Made by a program: the position numbers and the translations under genes. From Nothopassalora personata (Eukaryota > Ascomycota > Dothideomycetes > Mycosphaerellales > Mycosphaerellaceae), in assembly GCA_033816765.1 (NCBI GenBank), contig CM066291.1, positions 992,001-1,056,000 of the forward strand: DNA of 64,000 bases, in the 5' to 3' direction. Below, in pieces: positions 1 to 13,249 of this stretch; position 1 is the stretch's first letter, and every line of letters begins with the position of its first letter. The notes under the pieces were generated by a model. It was not told the origin of the DNA and ran no database searches. It saw nothing but the letters and a program-made list of their open reading frames with translations.

Positions 1-111
1 CTCAACGATGCTCGAGAAGTCATGCGCTCGGACGACAGCAGGCTCTTCTCAGTGGAGCCATCGATGTGGACTTATGACCCGCTCAGCACGCCCTCTTCAT
101 TCCGTAGCACT

Positions 112-1564
112 TCACATCGTGTCCTCCTGCTGCAGAAGGCGTAGGACAGGCCCGACCAAGGACTGACTGCCGGTCACCAAGGTATGTGATACACAGTCTT
201 TCGGCGTCAACGTCTTCACGCGATCAATCGCGCCCGGTATGGTGGGTTCATGGGCAACAAGTGTATCAGGCAGATGCCTCCGCCATATCGTTTCAAAGAA
301 CTTTGAACTCTCCGAGACCTCGCTCGTGGGATCAATAGCACCAGCATAGGTAGTGAAGACAATGTGTTGCACGTGAACGCTGCAAGCTTTCAGAGCCACT
401 GCTAGTCGCTCGAGTAAGGCATCTGCGTCTCGGAGCTCATTGATATGACTGAAGACGACAGTGCGTATCACATCAGGCTCCAGTCCGGCGAAGTCGAGGC
501 TGGTCTCCTCGAACCATTGGGCGGCCAGTGCGATGCTCATTTCGTTGTGTGCGGCATCGAGAAACCATATATGTGGTTCTCGAGCAATGACCTGGTATCT
601 TCCCGGCCAGCTCCACTGCTCAACTCCAGTCCTAACGTCTTCAATAGTCAGCTCGGCTTGACCAGCTGGTGCAACTCTTTCAAGGAATGCCTGAGCAGCC
701 GCTGCCGCGAGGACTGCATTCTTGCGCTGCACAGATGGACTGAGCTGTGAAGCCTTGTCTGGTAGCCTTGGATCTTCGTCGACCACGGTCAGAGATGATT
801 CAGCCTCTCTTGCCCGCCGTTGCAGAACTTCGAGAGCCGAAGGTGTCTGAGTAGTGGATAGCGCCACAGCGCCTTTCTTGTAGATCCCAGCTTTGTGCCA
901 AGCGATATCCTCGAGAGTCGGTCCGAGCATGTCAATATGATCCATACCTAATGAGGTGACGGCTGTCACTATAGGCTGTGACACCACATTCGTGGCGTCG
1001 TGTTCGCCACCACTGTGTGTCTCGACTATGGTCGCATCTACGCCCTCGCGTATGAACACATGGAATGCAAGCAAAGCCCACAACTGCAAGTACCTTGGCC
1101 CGCGTTCTATGGCCGGCTTGGAGACGTCCAGCTCCTGAGCAAGCTGTGGCAGTAGATCGTAGACCTCAAAGAAGTACTTGGCCAATACATCGCGTGGCAA
1201 GGGCTGGAACCCGATTCTGATCCGCTCTTCGGGGCGAATAAGATGCGGCGATGTATAAAGCCCAATCTTCTGAGGAAACGAGGTGCGAGCTGCATGTGCT
1301 CTCAGCATCGAATCGATGAAGGAACATGTGCTGCCTTTGCCTTTTGTGCCGGCCACGTGGATGACATTGAGTGCGTTTACGTCGGCTTCCTGGACCGTGA
1401 GTTAGTACCGGCCGTGACACTCAACATCTATAGCATACTGTGTGCCCCATTACGCTCAGCCACTCCGTCATGCCAACCTTGCTGGGCACGCCGCGATTCT
1501 TTGGTGCCCTATCGGCAACATCCAAAGGCCTTTTAGTTCTCCGACGACTCTCCAGTATCGCCAT
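112..1564 (-). CDS. Folylpolyglutamate synthase / dihydrofolate synthase family (Mur ligase fold)
   Basis: This gene should encode the ATP-dependent enzyme that adds glutamate to folates. Two exons are inferred: 1439-1564 and 112-1389, with a 49-nt intron (1390-1438) that has a GTATGC donor, a CTAAC branch point and a CAG acceptor. The joined protein is 467 aa. The P-loop AGTKGKGS lies at residues 55-62 and is followed by the SPHL and IAWHKAGI segments typical of the FolC/MET7 family. The exon join restores family-like sequence (MTEWLSVMGHT, then EADVNALNVIHVAGTKG), which supports the intron. I start at the ATG at 1562-1564, the first Met of a conserved-looking stretch, DAMAILESRRR. In-frame sequence just upstream reaches a stop, so a further 5' exon is possible. 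A GTG at 1354-1356 opens the longest simple ORF but lies inside the P-loop and is not the start. Family assignment is firm; FOL3 versus MET7 type is not resolved. Confidence 0.9.
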
Positions 1565-2848
1565 TGCATCCTGCTGTCCTTAGTTGGGTCCATGCTCATT
1601 TCTCGCAACTTCGCACCTCATACGTCCTGCCACTATATCTGCTGTTGATCGATATCTGTCTATTCTGCGATAGACTTGCCATGGTATGAGTTTGTCTGAC
1701 CGATTGGCTGAAAACTGACACGAAGCAAGAGCCTCCTGCATAATGATCAGTGGAGGATGCTGTAATTCTCTGTACGAGCTCTTGCCCAAGGAGTCCGCAG
1801 CCTCGAATATGAGGGAAGACAGTGCATCTCATTTGATGCAGCGTTATGAAGCCGGCTCGCCACCTTTACAGACCGAACAGCTGATCATGCGGTGCGTTCA
1901 TGCTACTCCACACTCGATACTGTAGGCATGGCGGTAGGTCGTATTGAGTCCATACGCGAGTCGTTTGTTATGAAAGTGCCAGGAGAAAGAAGCTCGAGCG
2001 GAGCACGCCATCACGTGCCAAGCGTTTTTTCCAACTTGTTCTTCACGCTAGAGACTTGCCAGTCGAGCTTAATAGCATAGCATGTAGGTCGCGCCGTCAA
2101 CATTGAAAGCATGATCATTATTCGAGCCGGACTCACAGCGGTGCGACCTCTCGAGCCTCGACATCTACGAAGGAACCTCGAAGGTGGGCACCGCGACATC
2201 GCAATCATCAATCGACGAGCCTCCCATTATCAATACTGCCTTTGCACCCCTCGCTCAGCCGGTGTACAGCCCTGAAGTCGCATTGGCACACGCGAAAGCA
2301 AGAGCCTGGCCTTTGGGAATCATGAAGGGCCAAGTCGCTCAGCAGAAGACAGTGAGAACGGTCGGCACAGGGCAACGCTGAGCGAGGGTCAGTGGTGCCA
2401 TGAAAGGCATCATGTCACTCACGATCTCTTCTCGAATGGTGCTCAGCATGAAATACCGTAGGTTGAGGTCTTTGTTGCAGATGCAACGCCGCACGTTGCC
2501 CTGTGGCCATACATACTTCTTCAAGCAAGATGGCGACACTGGGAACGCGACTTAGAAGATAATGTCTCAGCCTTATACGCGCTACCCGAAGTCCATCCGA
2601 GGCAATTCAAGGATCACGAATATCTTCCGATTCTTCCGAACCCAGGTACCGGTACGGCTAGGCCTGAGGGAGACACTACAGTACATATGCAATATTCTTT
2701 ATATAGACCTAAACAATTTCGCCAATGGCTTCGAAGTCGATCGAACGGCGATGAGAAAGAGTAAGTCGTACAAATACTGTAGCCTCTTCTCCTTTGAAAT
2801 ATTGGTCCCACGAAGGAGTACCAACTTTGCAATCAAACGACAATCACC
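1565..2848. other. Intergenic region, no supportable gene
   Basis: This is the upstream region of the folate gene (-) and of the small secreted protein gene (+). Several short ORFs exist. One at 2184-2381 has a protein-like composition but no ATG, no family resemblance and no clear splice partners. I see no RNA gene or repeat. Confidence 0.5.
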
Positions 2849-3335
2849 ATGGTCTCAGCACGTCTTTTCGCTCAGCTCTTCTTAGCCAGCGTTGCTCTTT
2901 CCAGCGACCTCTTCGTGCGCCAGCCCGATCACTCCAAGCAGCGGGTTAACACAACCTCAGCACAGTGTACTTCAGACGATGCCTGCAAAAGCCCGTGCTC
3001 CGCTCCAGCCATCAGAGCTAAGGGCGTGAACGTTACAGCAAGCGAGGCTGTCCAGGCTGAGGCCGAAAGGAGATTCGGTGATGCTCATTGTCAAGAAGGG
3101 AAATGCTCGTGTGCGGTACGTTCGAAGAAGTATGTCGACGGACAAATCAACGATCCTGACCCTGGCACAACAGATCACTAGCGATGACGAGGCACAAGAC
3201 TTCTGCAAGTACTGGATCGAGAATGACAAAGACGACTTCAAAGGCGCGAGATACGTCAACGGTGGCGTTGATGCCGACAAGGGCGGCATCTACTGTGTAT
3301 ACGCATCTGACCGGAAAAGCAAAGAGCCTGCCTGA
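2849..3335 (+). CDS. Small secreted cysteine-containing protein (candidate effector)
   Basis: No family recognised. Two exons (2849-3115 and 3174-3335) join in phase 0 across a 58-nt intron with a GTACGT donor, a CTGAC branch point and a CAG acceptor, giving 142 aa. The N-terminus MVSARLFAQLFLASVALSS is a good signal peptide. The mature part has eight cysteines: six in exon 1 and two in exon 2 (DFCKYW and GIYCVY). Exon 2 stays open and protein-like (ITSDDEAQDFCKYWIEN), while reading through the intron ends at a stop at 3179-3181, which favours the spliced model. N-x-S/T sites are present. Small size, secretion signal and paired cysteines fit the loose class of fungal secreted effectors or surface proteins. 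Function is unknown. Confidence 0.7.
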
Positions 3336-3998
3336 TAGCTGTCCAAATAAAGCGACCTGCGGCATTATCTTGACGTCCATTCAAAGGTCTCCATTCGTCG
3401 TCTAAAGTGCGTTCCGTTACAGATCAGTGCGTGCATACTGAAGGCTTCTTCGCCGCCGTCATGACAGATTCAGCAGCAGTAATAGATTTAGGGCTTGAAT
3501 TCTCCGGCCGCTGACGGTTCAACCGTTTAAATCCTTCGAACTCGTGACATGACTTGCGCCGCTATTGAAGATCAATCAGCTGTCGTCACCTGATGAAGGC
3601 GGCTTATGGTCACACGAGCACTCCACACACACCACGCTACCACCCTCTTGTGTAGATCCACACAATCCTCGCTGGATGCGACCTGGCGTCAATGCCTTTG
3701 TCGTACCCTGGCGCCAAGAATGCTAAAGACGAAGAAGTGGCTACGAAGATGCAGACGTGCGCCTTGTATGGTTGAGTGGCGAGGAAGAGCAGCAGCAGCA
3801 TAACGGCGAAGTGTATTCAGCGAGAATCTGACTTTATTTCGCATGAGTCTCTGTAGCATGTCTGGCCTTTTCAAGGCTCGCCACGTTCGCAGTATGGCTT
3901 GGTGTCGCATTGGAAGCTAGAATTTGTGTTAATTACGATCGTTTGATATTCCAAGGCAAGCGGGCGTTCACACACCACTCAGGAGTCCCTCTATCACA
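3336..3998. other. Intergenic region
   Basis: Short ORFs only. A small inverted motif, ACGGTT-CAACCGT, lies near 3515. No gene, tRNA or repeat could be supported. Confidence 0.4.
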
Positions 3999-4367
3999 CT
4001 AGTAGTACCATGTACACACCGCACAAGCCGTCTCATCACACGTATCATGCCTCTCCTTCGCCTGCAACATCTTCGCGGCCAGTGGAAATTTCCTCACGGC
4101 AGGTGTAGGTTGTGCTCTCGCCGTAGGTTGTGCCGTTGCAGTGGCAACACATTCCTTCTTCATCGTCTTGGTATGAAATACAAACTCTAGCCCCATCCGT
4201 GGCGTGGTGAATGTGAATGTAAAAGTCTCCCGCTCTTCGAAGTCGTCGTCAATCTGCAGTGGTTGTAGACCACCGCCGAAGGTACCGAGCGCCAGGCTGG
4301 CTACTGCCGAAGTTGCAGAGAGGAAGGTGAAGAGGACGTACTGGAAGTATCTTGTAGTATTATGCAT
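3999..4367 (-). CDS. Possible small secreted or membrane protein
   Basis: A single open frame of 122 aa starts at the ATG at 4365-4367. Its N-terminus, MHNTTRYFQYVLFTFLSAT, continues into an alanine-rich hydrophobic stretch and could be a signal peptide or membrane anchor. The tail holds scattered cysteines ending in CDETACAVCTWYY. The frame stays open upstream with another hydrophobic stretch (PVHTIVLIQTIGWP), so a 5' exon with a second membrane segment is possible; a GTAAGC donor near 4475 could serve it, but the phases do not join cleanly. No family recognised. It may be non-coding. Confidence 0.35.
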   Translation of the reverse strand: MHNTTRYFQYVLFTFLSATSAVASLALGTFGGGLQPLQIDDDFEERETFTFTFTTPRMGLEFVFHTKTMKKECVATATAQPTARAQPTPAVRKFPLAAKMLQAKERHDTCDETACAVCTWYY

Positions 4368-4943
4368 GGGCCAGCCAATGGTTTGGATGAGAACAATGGT
4401 ATGGACGGGAAGGAAGCCGGGAGTGTTGCACAACAGAAGGAAAGAATGAATAGGATTGTGATTGGGATTGGCTTACCATCAAGACTGCTTTGCTACTGCT
4501 GTAAGGACATGAAAAAAAAGTTGGCGCTGATTCGCCGCTCGCGAGCATGGAAATAGAGATGCTGGTATGCATCTGAATGGACTGTCTTGTGTAACCGATG
4601 GCTGGGAGCGCATATGAAAGGCATGGAGTAGGAATGGCCTTGTAGGTCGGTGTTGGCGGCGCTCATGCGCATATTCCCATTGCTCGAGCGTGAAGAGTCC
4701 CACTGTTCGCATGTTGTGCTAGTGTAGGCATTGACGATGCAAGAGTTGAGGTCGTTCTTTCAAGCCAAGGATTCCCGCTCGGGAGTAGCCGAACGTTGAG
4801 CACGGACTGACGCCAAGAATCGCACCTCCCTTCAATTCTCGTGCGGCCTCGCCCATCGACGTCGCTTTTGAAGTCTTGTCGACCGGCAACACAAGCACTT
4901 TCACTGTCTCCCAGCTCATCCAGGACCACCGGAATCCGCCAAT

Positions 4944-5600
4944 ATGGGTCGCGTTAGAACTAAGGTACGTTCTCTGAGGCTCCAGCTTGTACTGCTTGTC
5001 GCGCCTGGCAATTTTTTCGGAGTCACTACATCCATTACTTGAACGAACTGGCTGACATGAGCACACCAGACCGTGAAGAAGAGTGCGAAGGTCATCATCG
5101 AGCGCTACTACCCTAAGTTGACCCTCGACTTCGAGACCAACAAGCGCAGTAGGTGTAAACTGGGCAAGTTTCTGTGTGGTGAGACTAACAAAAGGTCGAG
5201 TTTGCGATGAGATCGCCGTCATTGCGAGCAAGCGCCTTCGCAACAAGATCGCCGGCTACACGACCCACTTGATGAAGCGTATCCAGCGTGGTCCAGTCCG
5301 CGGTATCTCCTTCAAGCTGCAAGAGGAGGAGCGGGAGAGGAAGGATCAGTATGTGCCAGAGGTGTCCGCTCTCGACTTCACCCAGAACAGCGAGAGCGGC
5401 CAACTCGACGTCGATCAGGAGACGAAGGACCTTCTCAAGTCGCTTGGCGTGAGTCCACACAACCACAGTATGTGCGAATCGAGGTCAATGGCTGACAATG
5501 CCCACAGTTCGACAGTATTCCAGTCAACGTCGTCGCTGTCCAGCAGCAGCAGGTTGCGGAGCGCCCACGCCGCTTCAATGACCGCAACCCACGCGTTTAA
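4944..5600 (+). CDS. RPS17: 40S ribosomal protein eS17
   Basis: Structural protein of the small ribosomal subunit. Four exons (4944-4964, 5070-5148, 5201-5448, 5508-5600) join in frame to 146 aa. The protein begins [20 protein letters not shown], continues through [17 protein letters not shown] and ends [10 protein letters not shown], which matches eS17 along its whole length. The first intron follows only seven codons, which is usual for fungal ribosomal protein genes. Introns are 105, 52 and 59 nt with GTACGT, GTAGGT and GTGAGT donors; CTGAC or CTAAC lies just before the first two acceptors. The third exon starts after a GAG acceptor so that A|TT rebuilds the conserved Ile of KRICDE. High C-ending codon use fits strong expression. 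Confidence 0.97.
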
Positions 5601-6455
5601 GCGAATGCTCATGCACGCGACCACGATTACGACGCGCATTTCTGGCGTTTACTAGCAGTTGGACCAAAGATGTCGCTGCACGGATACCGCAGATAGCTCG
5701 TTCTTGGAGCGAATGGAAAGCTTCGCTTTCAACCAGGTGTCGCCCGTCTTGCTTACGGCAGACGAGGCTTGATTGCCAATTCCCTTCCCACTGCCCATAC
5801 CTTCAACATGTGACGGCGAAGCTTTGTCCGAGAAAGCCGCTGCGTCGATAGCGTAATATGTTCGTGCTTACGGCAGTACAGTCTTGGTTCCGCGGCGGCG
5901 CCGCATCACCTATACCGAAGCCGCATAGTCCGCACCCGAACTATGGTCGAGAGACAGCGCATTGCTCCCTGCAGCTCTCGTCTCAGCGATGGCCTCTGGT
6001 GCCTGCATTAAGTTGTGGGGACCTACTGCATGTCCACGATTCAACGTTCGAAACCGAGCATCTCCAGCACAGCTGTGTCCCAGGAGCAGAAGAGTCAGGA
6101 AACACTATACCGCATAAGGTTGTGTCGACGTCTCTGTTGCCCACAACTTTGCTTGAAGGTTTTTTGGATCCACGTTGTAGTAACTCCAAGGAGGCACTGC
6201 ACAAGTTATTGGTGCAGCAGCCATGGCTTGTAGAGAGATCACGATCGGCCCTGAACGTGGTTGTAGTCGGGTTCGTTCAGATCCATAATCCGCGCACGCG
6301 CGTAAATACGTCACCATCATGCTGTGTGACTATATGTACGAAGCTCGATCGATACGCAGAATGGTGCCTTGCGAAGGCTTGGCGGTCACTGGCAGAGTAC
6401 AAAGGTCGTCTCCAGGTACATCGCCGTTTTGCGCTTCATACCCTTTCCCATCACA
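5601..6455. other. Intergenic region
   Basis: It separates eS17 from the propeller gene. A 252-codon open frame (5858-6616) crosses into the next gene but has no family resemblance and an erratic composition, so I regard it as chance. Nothing else seen. Confidence 0.5.
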
Positions 6456-7646
6456 ATGTTGACCATAATACCCACCGTCGTCTTCTCCCTAGCCACTATA
6501 CGTTCAGCACTCGCTCTTACCGCCACATCGTGGGGCAAAGAACGCCTCGACGTCTTCGGCCTGTATCCCAGCGAGTATGGCAGCCCAGAATACTGGCACA
6601 AATACTACACATCTGAAGGCGGCTGGCAGCCCTATGATAACCATCTCGAACATCTTGCTGGTCCTCCCACCAACGTCGAGGCCTACTACAAAGATGTCTC
6701 ATCGGTCTCCTGGGGTCCCCACCATCTCGACTTCTTCGCTACCGTGGAGGGGAAGCTTTCGCATGTATACTGGAGCTCGGGCGACAGCGAATGGAAGGGC
6801 TGGGACTATCTCCCTGATGATGACAGCAATTCTTCCCTGAGAGGAGCTCCCGCTACAGCAAGCTGGGGCTCTGGCCGCATCGACGTTGTGTCGAGAGATA
6901 AGGACGGCAAGTACCTCCACCTCTACTTTAACCACGACGAGCATCGCTGGACAGGCTGGGAAGACCCGTGGAACAGCCCATCAAAGTTCGAGACTGACCC
7001 CATCATCATCGCACCCGACAAGGACCATTTCGACGTCTTCGGCAGACTGTCCAATGGTACTATTGTACACCTATACTGGAATGGCAAAGAGTATAGCAAA
7101 TGGGATCACCTCGATTGGAGAGTTCCAGAAATCGGGTGGAAACAGGGCTCGTCTCTCACGGCTACAACTTGGAAGAATGGCTCCTGGGATCTCTGGGCTC
7201 TGGATGCTCATGGCTCGTTATGGCATACATTCTGGCGCGGCGCCCCCGTGAACGAGTTCTTTCCCTGGGAGAACTTGTCTGACGATCATATCTTCGAAGA
7301 AACCCCCAAGGTTGTCCACTGGTCAGCGGGCCACACTGACATCGTTGGTCTTTCTGGGAATAGCTACTTCCATAGGTACTGGGACGCTGGTCGCTGGACG
7401 AACTGGAAAGATATTGGGTCGCATTTCTACAGCCAGCCGGAGGTTGTGAGTTGGGGGGAGGGGCACTGGGCTGTTTTTGGGATTGACGTTGGATTTTTGT
7501 GGGTCGCTATGTATGTGGATGGGAAGTGGAGGGATTGGGAGATGTTGGCAACCGTTACAGAGGCGGCATTGCAGCGTGGGCAGCGTGATCAGCAAGCTGG
7601 TAGTGATCAGCAGGTTGTGTTGGAAGGCTACAAGCAAGGCTTGTGA
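6456..7646 (+). CDS. Secreted seven-bladed beta-propeller, fucose-lectin-like (PLL-like)
   Basis: Intronless, 396 aa. I start at the ATG at 6456 (context ATCACAATG), which is followed by a clear signal peptide, MLTIIPTVVFSLATIRSALA. The frame extends 29 codons further upstream but without a signal-like start. The protein is built of about seven repeats of roughly 50 residues, each with a small-residue/W-G start, an aliphatic-Asp-aliphatic core and an aromatic end: SWGKERLDVFGL, SWGPHHLDFFA, SWGSGRIDVVS, DHFDVFG, TWKNGSWDLWA, AGHTDIVGL and SWGEGHWAVFG, each followed by a YW...W..W tail. This is the layout of PLL-type and fucose-specific lectin propellers. A role in carbohydrate binding outside the cell is inferred from the fold. 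The 3' end is strongly G-rich relative to the 5' end. A decayed relative lies immediately downstream. Confidence 0.8.
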   Translation: MLTIIPTVVFSLATIRSALALTATSWGKERLDVFGLYPSEYGSPEYWHKYYTSEGGWQPYDNHLEHLAGPPTNVEAYYKDVSSVSWGPHHLDFFATVEGKLSHVYWSSGDSEWKGWDYLPDDDSNSSLRGAPATASWGSGRIDVVSRDKDGKYLHLYFNHDEHRWTGWEDPWNSPSKFETDPIIIAPDKDHFDVFGRLSNGTIVHLYWNGKEYSKWDHLDWRVPEIGWKQGSSLTATTWKNGSWDLWALDAHGSLWHTFWRGAPVNEFFPWENLSDDHIFEETPKVVHWSAGHTDIVGLSGNSYFHRYWDAGRWTNWKDIGSHFYSQPEVVSWGEGHWAVFGIDVGFLWVAMYVDGKWRDWEMLATVTEAALQRGQRDQQAGSDQQVVLEGYKQGL

Positions 7647-8119
7647 GGTTCAGTATGTGGATGCTCTCAGGGCAGAAAGGGTTCTGCGTGCCAGCTTGTA
7701 TCTCCCTATTCGACAAGTTTGAGCTCGGCGCTATTGTGTGCTACAGCATGATGGAGGCGTCAGACTAGGAAAGAATAACCAAGGATTTCCCAGATCCAGT
7801 TCGGAGCCATGTCGATCCATCCTGCAGCAAGTACCAGTCTATCTCGATTTACTACAGCCAGAATCGGTGAGAGTAATCAGGTATGCACGTCGATCGTAAC
7901 AAGCCACTTACCGCTTTTTACCAAGTGCAGCTCGGGTTTCATTGCCATCATTCTGTTGGATTCCACCCACAACAAGCTGCAGTGTCCCTATTAGGCTTGT
8001 ACTGGAGTTGCTCGGAGTGTCAGCTGCAAGAGCCATACGAAGTCTCCACTGCTCCACATTGAACGCCATGCCTCTTACGCTCACCATGCGCAGCATCAGG
8101 GCAACCGCGATAAGGAGTC

Positions 8120-9045
8120 GTGGGTCAGATCAGTAATCGCAAGGTTGCTGTACCCTCCTGGGGTGCAGGGCGGCTTGATGTCCTGTATTTGCGGGCCATT
8201 TCCACTGATGAAGTATGGTTGGTCCACAGATCCTATAACACGAACCGCGGCTCGGAAGACAAGTTTGACACTCTCGGAGCGCCGTGGACAAACAGCGTCC
8301 AAGGCTTGAAGGTACTCTCTGTTGCTGAGAACTCGCTTGATGTATTCGTGATCAGCAATGACCTAACATGCACCGATACTGGAATGGAACAGCATCAAAG
8401 TGGGGACCAGCAGCGTGGGAAATGCTTCCAGGAGCTGCTGCCTCGATCGCGAAGGACGGAGTCGATGTTGTTCTCAGACTTGGGGAATATGCTCACTTCT
8501 ACGAAGACTTCTACCCGGAAGAAAATAGCGACTGGTTAGGCTGGACAACGCCGTGGGATGAAGAGCTGCGGTATTGCATCTCAGATTCAACGGTCACACT
8601 ACAGGCCGTGGCAGGAGCGCCTGCCGGAAGATTTGTTGGCGCGTACACTCACGGCCTCATCTCGACGAAACGAGTCCTGGCGTCTAAGGGCCACCACTGG
8701 AGAAGGACGGCTCTGACACACACATAGCGAATGCAAGCAAACATGAGCAAGAACCCGACGTGAGAGGCAATAGGGAGAGGAAATCTCACGCTGGCTGCCG
8801 CACCAGAGATTGCATACTCGTCCGCACATCGTACTGATCTCGTCGCTGCTGTGCTAGGAGACGGGCAAGATCGACTCCAGTACTGGCAAACATACCATGA
8901 TGGGTATCAATGGCACGAATGGAAGCAGATCGGCAGCGAGTTTGAATCTTTGCCGACATTGACAGCTTCTGGGAAGGAGCAGATAGCGGTAGTTGGTGTT
9001 ACTATCGGGCGAACTTGTAGTGCGAATGTATAACGTCAGGGAGGA
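8120..9045 (+). pseudogene. Decayed tandem copy of the propeller gene
   Basis: Blade-like segments continue here but in different frames. 8120-8360 reads VAVPSWGAGRLDVLYL and SLDVFVISND. A one-base shift near 8365 then leads into MHRYWNGTASKWG and DGVDVVLRLGEYAHFYEDF, running to about 8727. Another frame reads RTDLVAAVLGDGQDRLQYWQ and WHEWKQIGSEF up to about 9005, where a last shift would be needed to give GELVVRMYN. Three frame breaks, no shared signal peptide and no splice signals at the breaks indicate a pseudogene, not an intron-containing gene. It is homologous in pattern to the intact gene at 6456-7646 and in tandem with it. The 5' limit is uncertain. Confidence 0.75.
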
Positions 9046-9538
9046 ATGCTCAGTCTAAATGAGGTCTAACAGTCATATCTCGAGAGCCATCTTGGTAGTT
9101 CTTGTGCCAAGACAATACACCGCAGGCCTTTCGGGATCGTTGCCGGCGTGTTATTTCTGGGGAATCGAGTGACGATGGAGCTGTTGTCCTTGATAGTGAG
9201 AGCAGAAATCACTGTACCGTACGATTCGTATCAGTGTCGTCGCCGCAATGCTTATCGCTCATGCTGAGCATACATCAGCACCACGGTGAGCCGCATGATG
9301 ATTGTGTTGCGACGGTCAAGTGTGAAGAAAGTCATAGAATCATCATCGAAGCCGTGGCAAGGAAGCGAGAGCCGAGTGACGGGAACTCCCGCGATGAGCT
9401 CCTTGACATGTCGAAAAGTTCGTCGCCATCGTCCTCATGCAAGTGACTTTCATCTCCCTTTGCGCCCCATCAACCAATTGCGCCCATCCATTCATCCTTC
9501 AGTCGTTGCGTGTATCATAGTGTGCTAATACCGCCATC
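9046..9538. promoter_or_regulatory. Upstream region of SSC1
   Basis: About 490 bases without a gene, ending in a pyrimidine-rich leader just before the SSC1 ATG. I found no convincing array of heat-shock elements by eye. Confidence 0.35.
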
Positions 9539-11724
<2,186 letters not shown>

Positions 11725-12569
11725 AAAGCTTGACCTCTGATGCTCTGTTTTGTTGTCTGCTTCATGATGTTTATACCCAGCGACTGCGCACGAGGAAATG
11801 TGCAGCCAGCGTAAAAAGCGCGTCCCTTCATGTACGGATATAACGCCCGAGACGCTTCTCCGCTCGATGGTTTGAGTGGATATGGCAGTGGCGAGTACTC
11901 ATGTCTTATTACATACAGAAGATTCTCCTCAGTGGTACACTACGGCGCACTACTTTGCACTTTTGCACCGGGCGGAGTACTGGGCGTGGACACTGGTGAT
12001 TATGGCATGCATATGACGTGAGGTATAGTCTGTAGTTGTTGAGCGACGGTGTACGTTAGGTTTTCTTGGATGTGTAATGCAACACAGATTCTCCTCTCAA
12101 ATCGTTGGACTTGAACGTTGATCAAATCGATGCTCTGATGAGGCCGTCATTATCGTACATACGATCGTCCCGAGTCGAACGTACAACCCTACATTCCCAC
12201 AAGGAATGCCGTAGAACTCTACAGCTGTACATCGTGAGTCGTCGAGGTGCCAGCTTTCCCGCCATCTGAAAGCCCTGAGGCGCTTCTAGAACAATAGCTT
12301 TTCATCTCAGCTTAGCACTTCCAAGCCACGGTATAAGCCGGCGAAAGCATCACACCACCGTCTATACAAATGTAGAAAGCGTCACCTTACAGTCGCGAGC
12401 TTCAGTCGAGCTGAAAACTTGTGGCTTGCATCGGTGGCTTGCGTCCAACTACCACCTGGTACTCTAGCAAGACCCATGGCCATGCCTATATTATTCAACG
12501 CAGCCCACAGGTAAGTCGACACTCGTCTCTCTTTCCAACATCACCCACACTCTCACGAGCGCAAGAATC
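11725..12569. other. Intergenic region
   Basis: 3' flank of SSC1 and 5' flank of the RidA gene. The direct repeat GTGGCTTGC occurs near 12421 and again, in related form, near 12435. No gene seen. Confidence 0.4.
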
Positions 12570-13061
12570 ATGGCCCACCTCTCCTACTTCTCCTACCCAG
12601 GCTACGGCCACGAAGCCCTCGAAGCCTACCACTACTCCCAATCCGTCCGCCTCCCGGCCAGCGGCCAATACATTCAAACTTCTGGACAAGGAGGCTGGGA
12701 TCGCTTGAAGAAGTCCGAACACGGAACACCCGAGGTTCCGGAAACTTTTGGGGAGGAGTTTGACAAAGCGCTCGAGGTCAGTGGATCTGGCGTTTCCCTG
12801 ACCTTGGCACGCTGATGCTGACAGCTCGTGTAGAATGTTGATATTGCTATTAAGGATGCTGGGGGGAAGGGCATGGAGGATTGTTATAAGTTAGTGGTGT
12901 ATCTTGTGGGACTTGATGCGGAGAGGATGTTTGGACCTATGATTGAGAGCTTGAGGAAATGGTGTCCTGGGCATAAGCCGTTGTTGTCGGCGGTGGGTTT
13001 GGAGAAGTTGGCGTTTCCGGGCATGAGGGTTGAGGTTGAGGGGTATGCGCATGTTGCGTGA
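12570..13061 (+). CDS. RidA/YjgF/YER057c family protein
   Basis: Members of this family hydrolyse reactive enamine/imine intermediates. Others are described as endoribonuclease L-PSP proteins. Two exons (12570-12776 and 12834-13061) with a 57-nt intron (GTCAGT donor, CTGAC, TAG acceptor) join in phase 0 to 144 aa. The start MAHLSYFSYPGYGHEALEAYHYSQSVR and the block TSGQGGWD match fungal RidA-like proteins. The second exon has the NVDIAIKDAGGKG helix and PLLSAVGLEKLAFPGMRVEVE strand typical of the family. Base composition changes abruptly: exon 1 is C-rich and exon 2 is G/T-rich on the coding strand. Confidence 0.85.
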
Positions 13062-13249
13062 AGATCATTTCTTCGCATCGACTTTTTTATCCTGCGTCAT
13101 GTCACATATGTACAACCAATTCGTCGTAGCGAACTCCGTCTCCGAAAGTGGGTATCAAGAAAATCATGCCTAGTGCTGTCTTTCCTATTCTGCTCGCATC
13201 CACCTTTTGCGTCGTCTGCTGTACTGTTGCAGCTCGTGAGCGTCTCGTA
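13062..13249. other. Convergent intergenic spacer
   Basis: Short spacer between the RidA gene (+) and the orphan gene (-). No feature seen. Confidence 0.4.

Noticed and set aside
1354..1356. GTG as start of the folate gene
   Set aside because: It lies at the P-loop; an upstream exon with ATG restores conserved sequence.
5858..6616. 252-codon plus-strand ORF before the propeller gene
   Set aside because: No domain, erratic composition, overlaps the signal-peptide start of the real gene in another frame.
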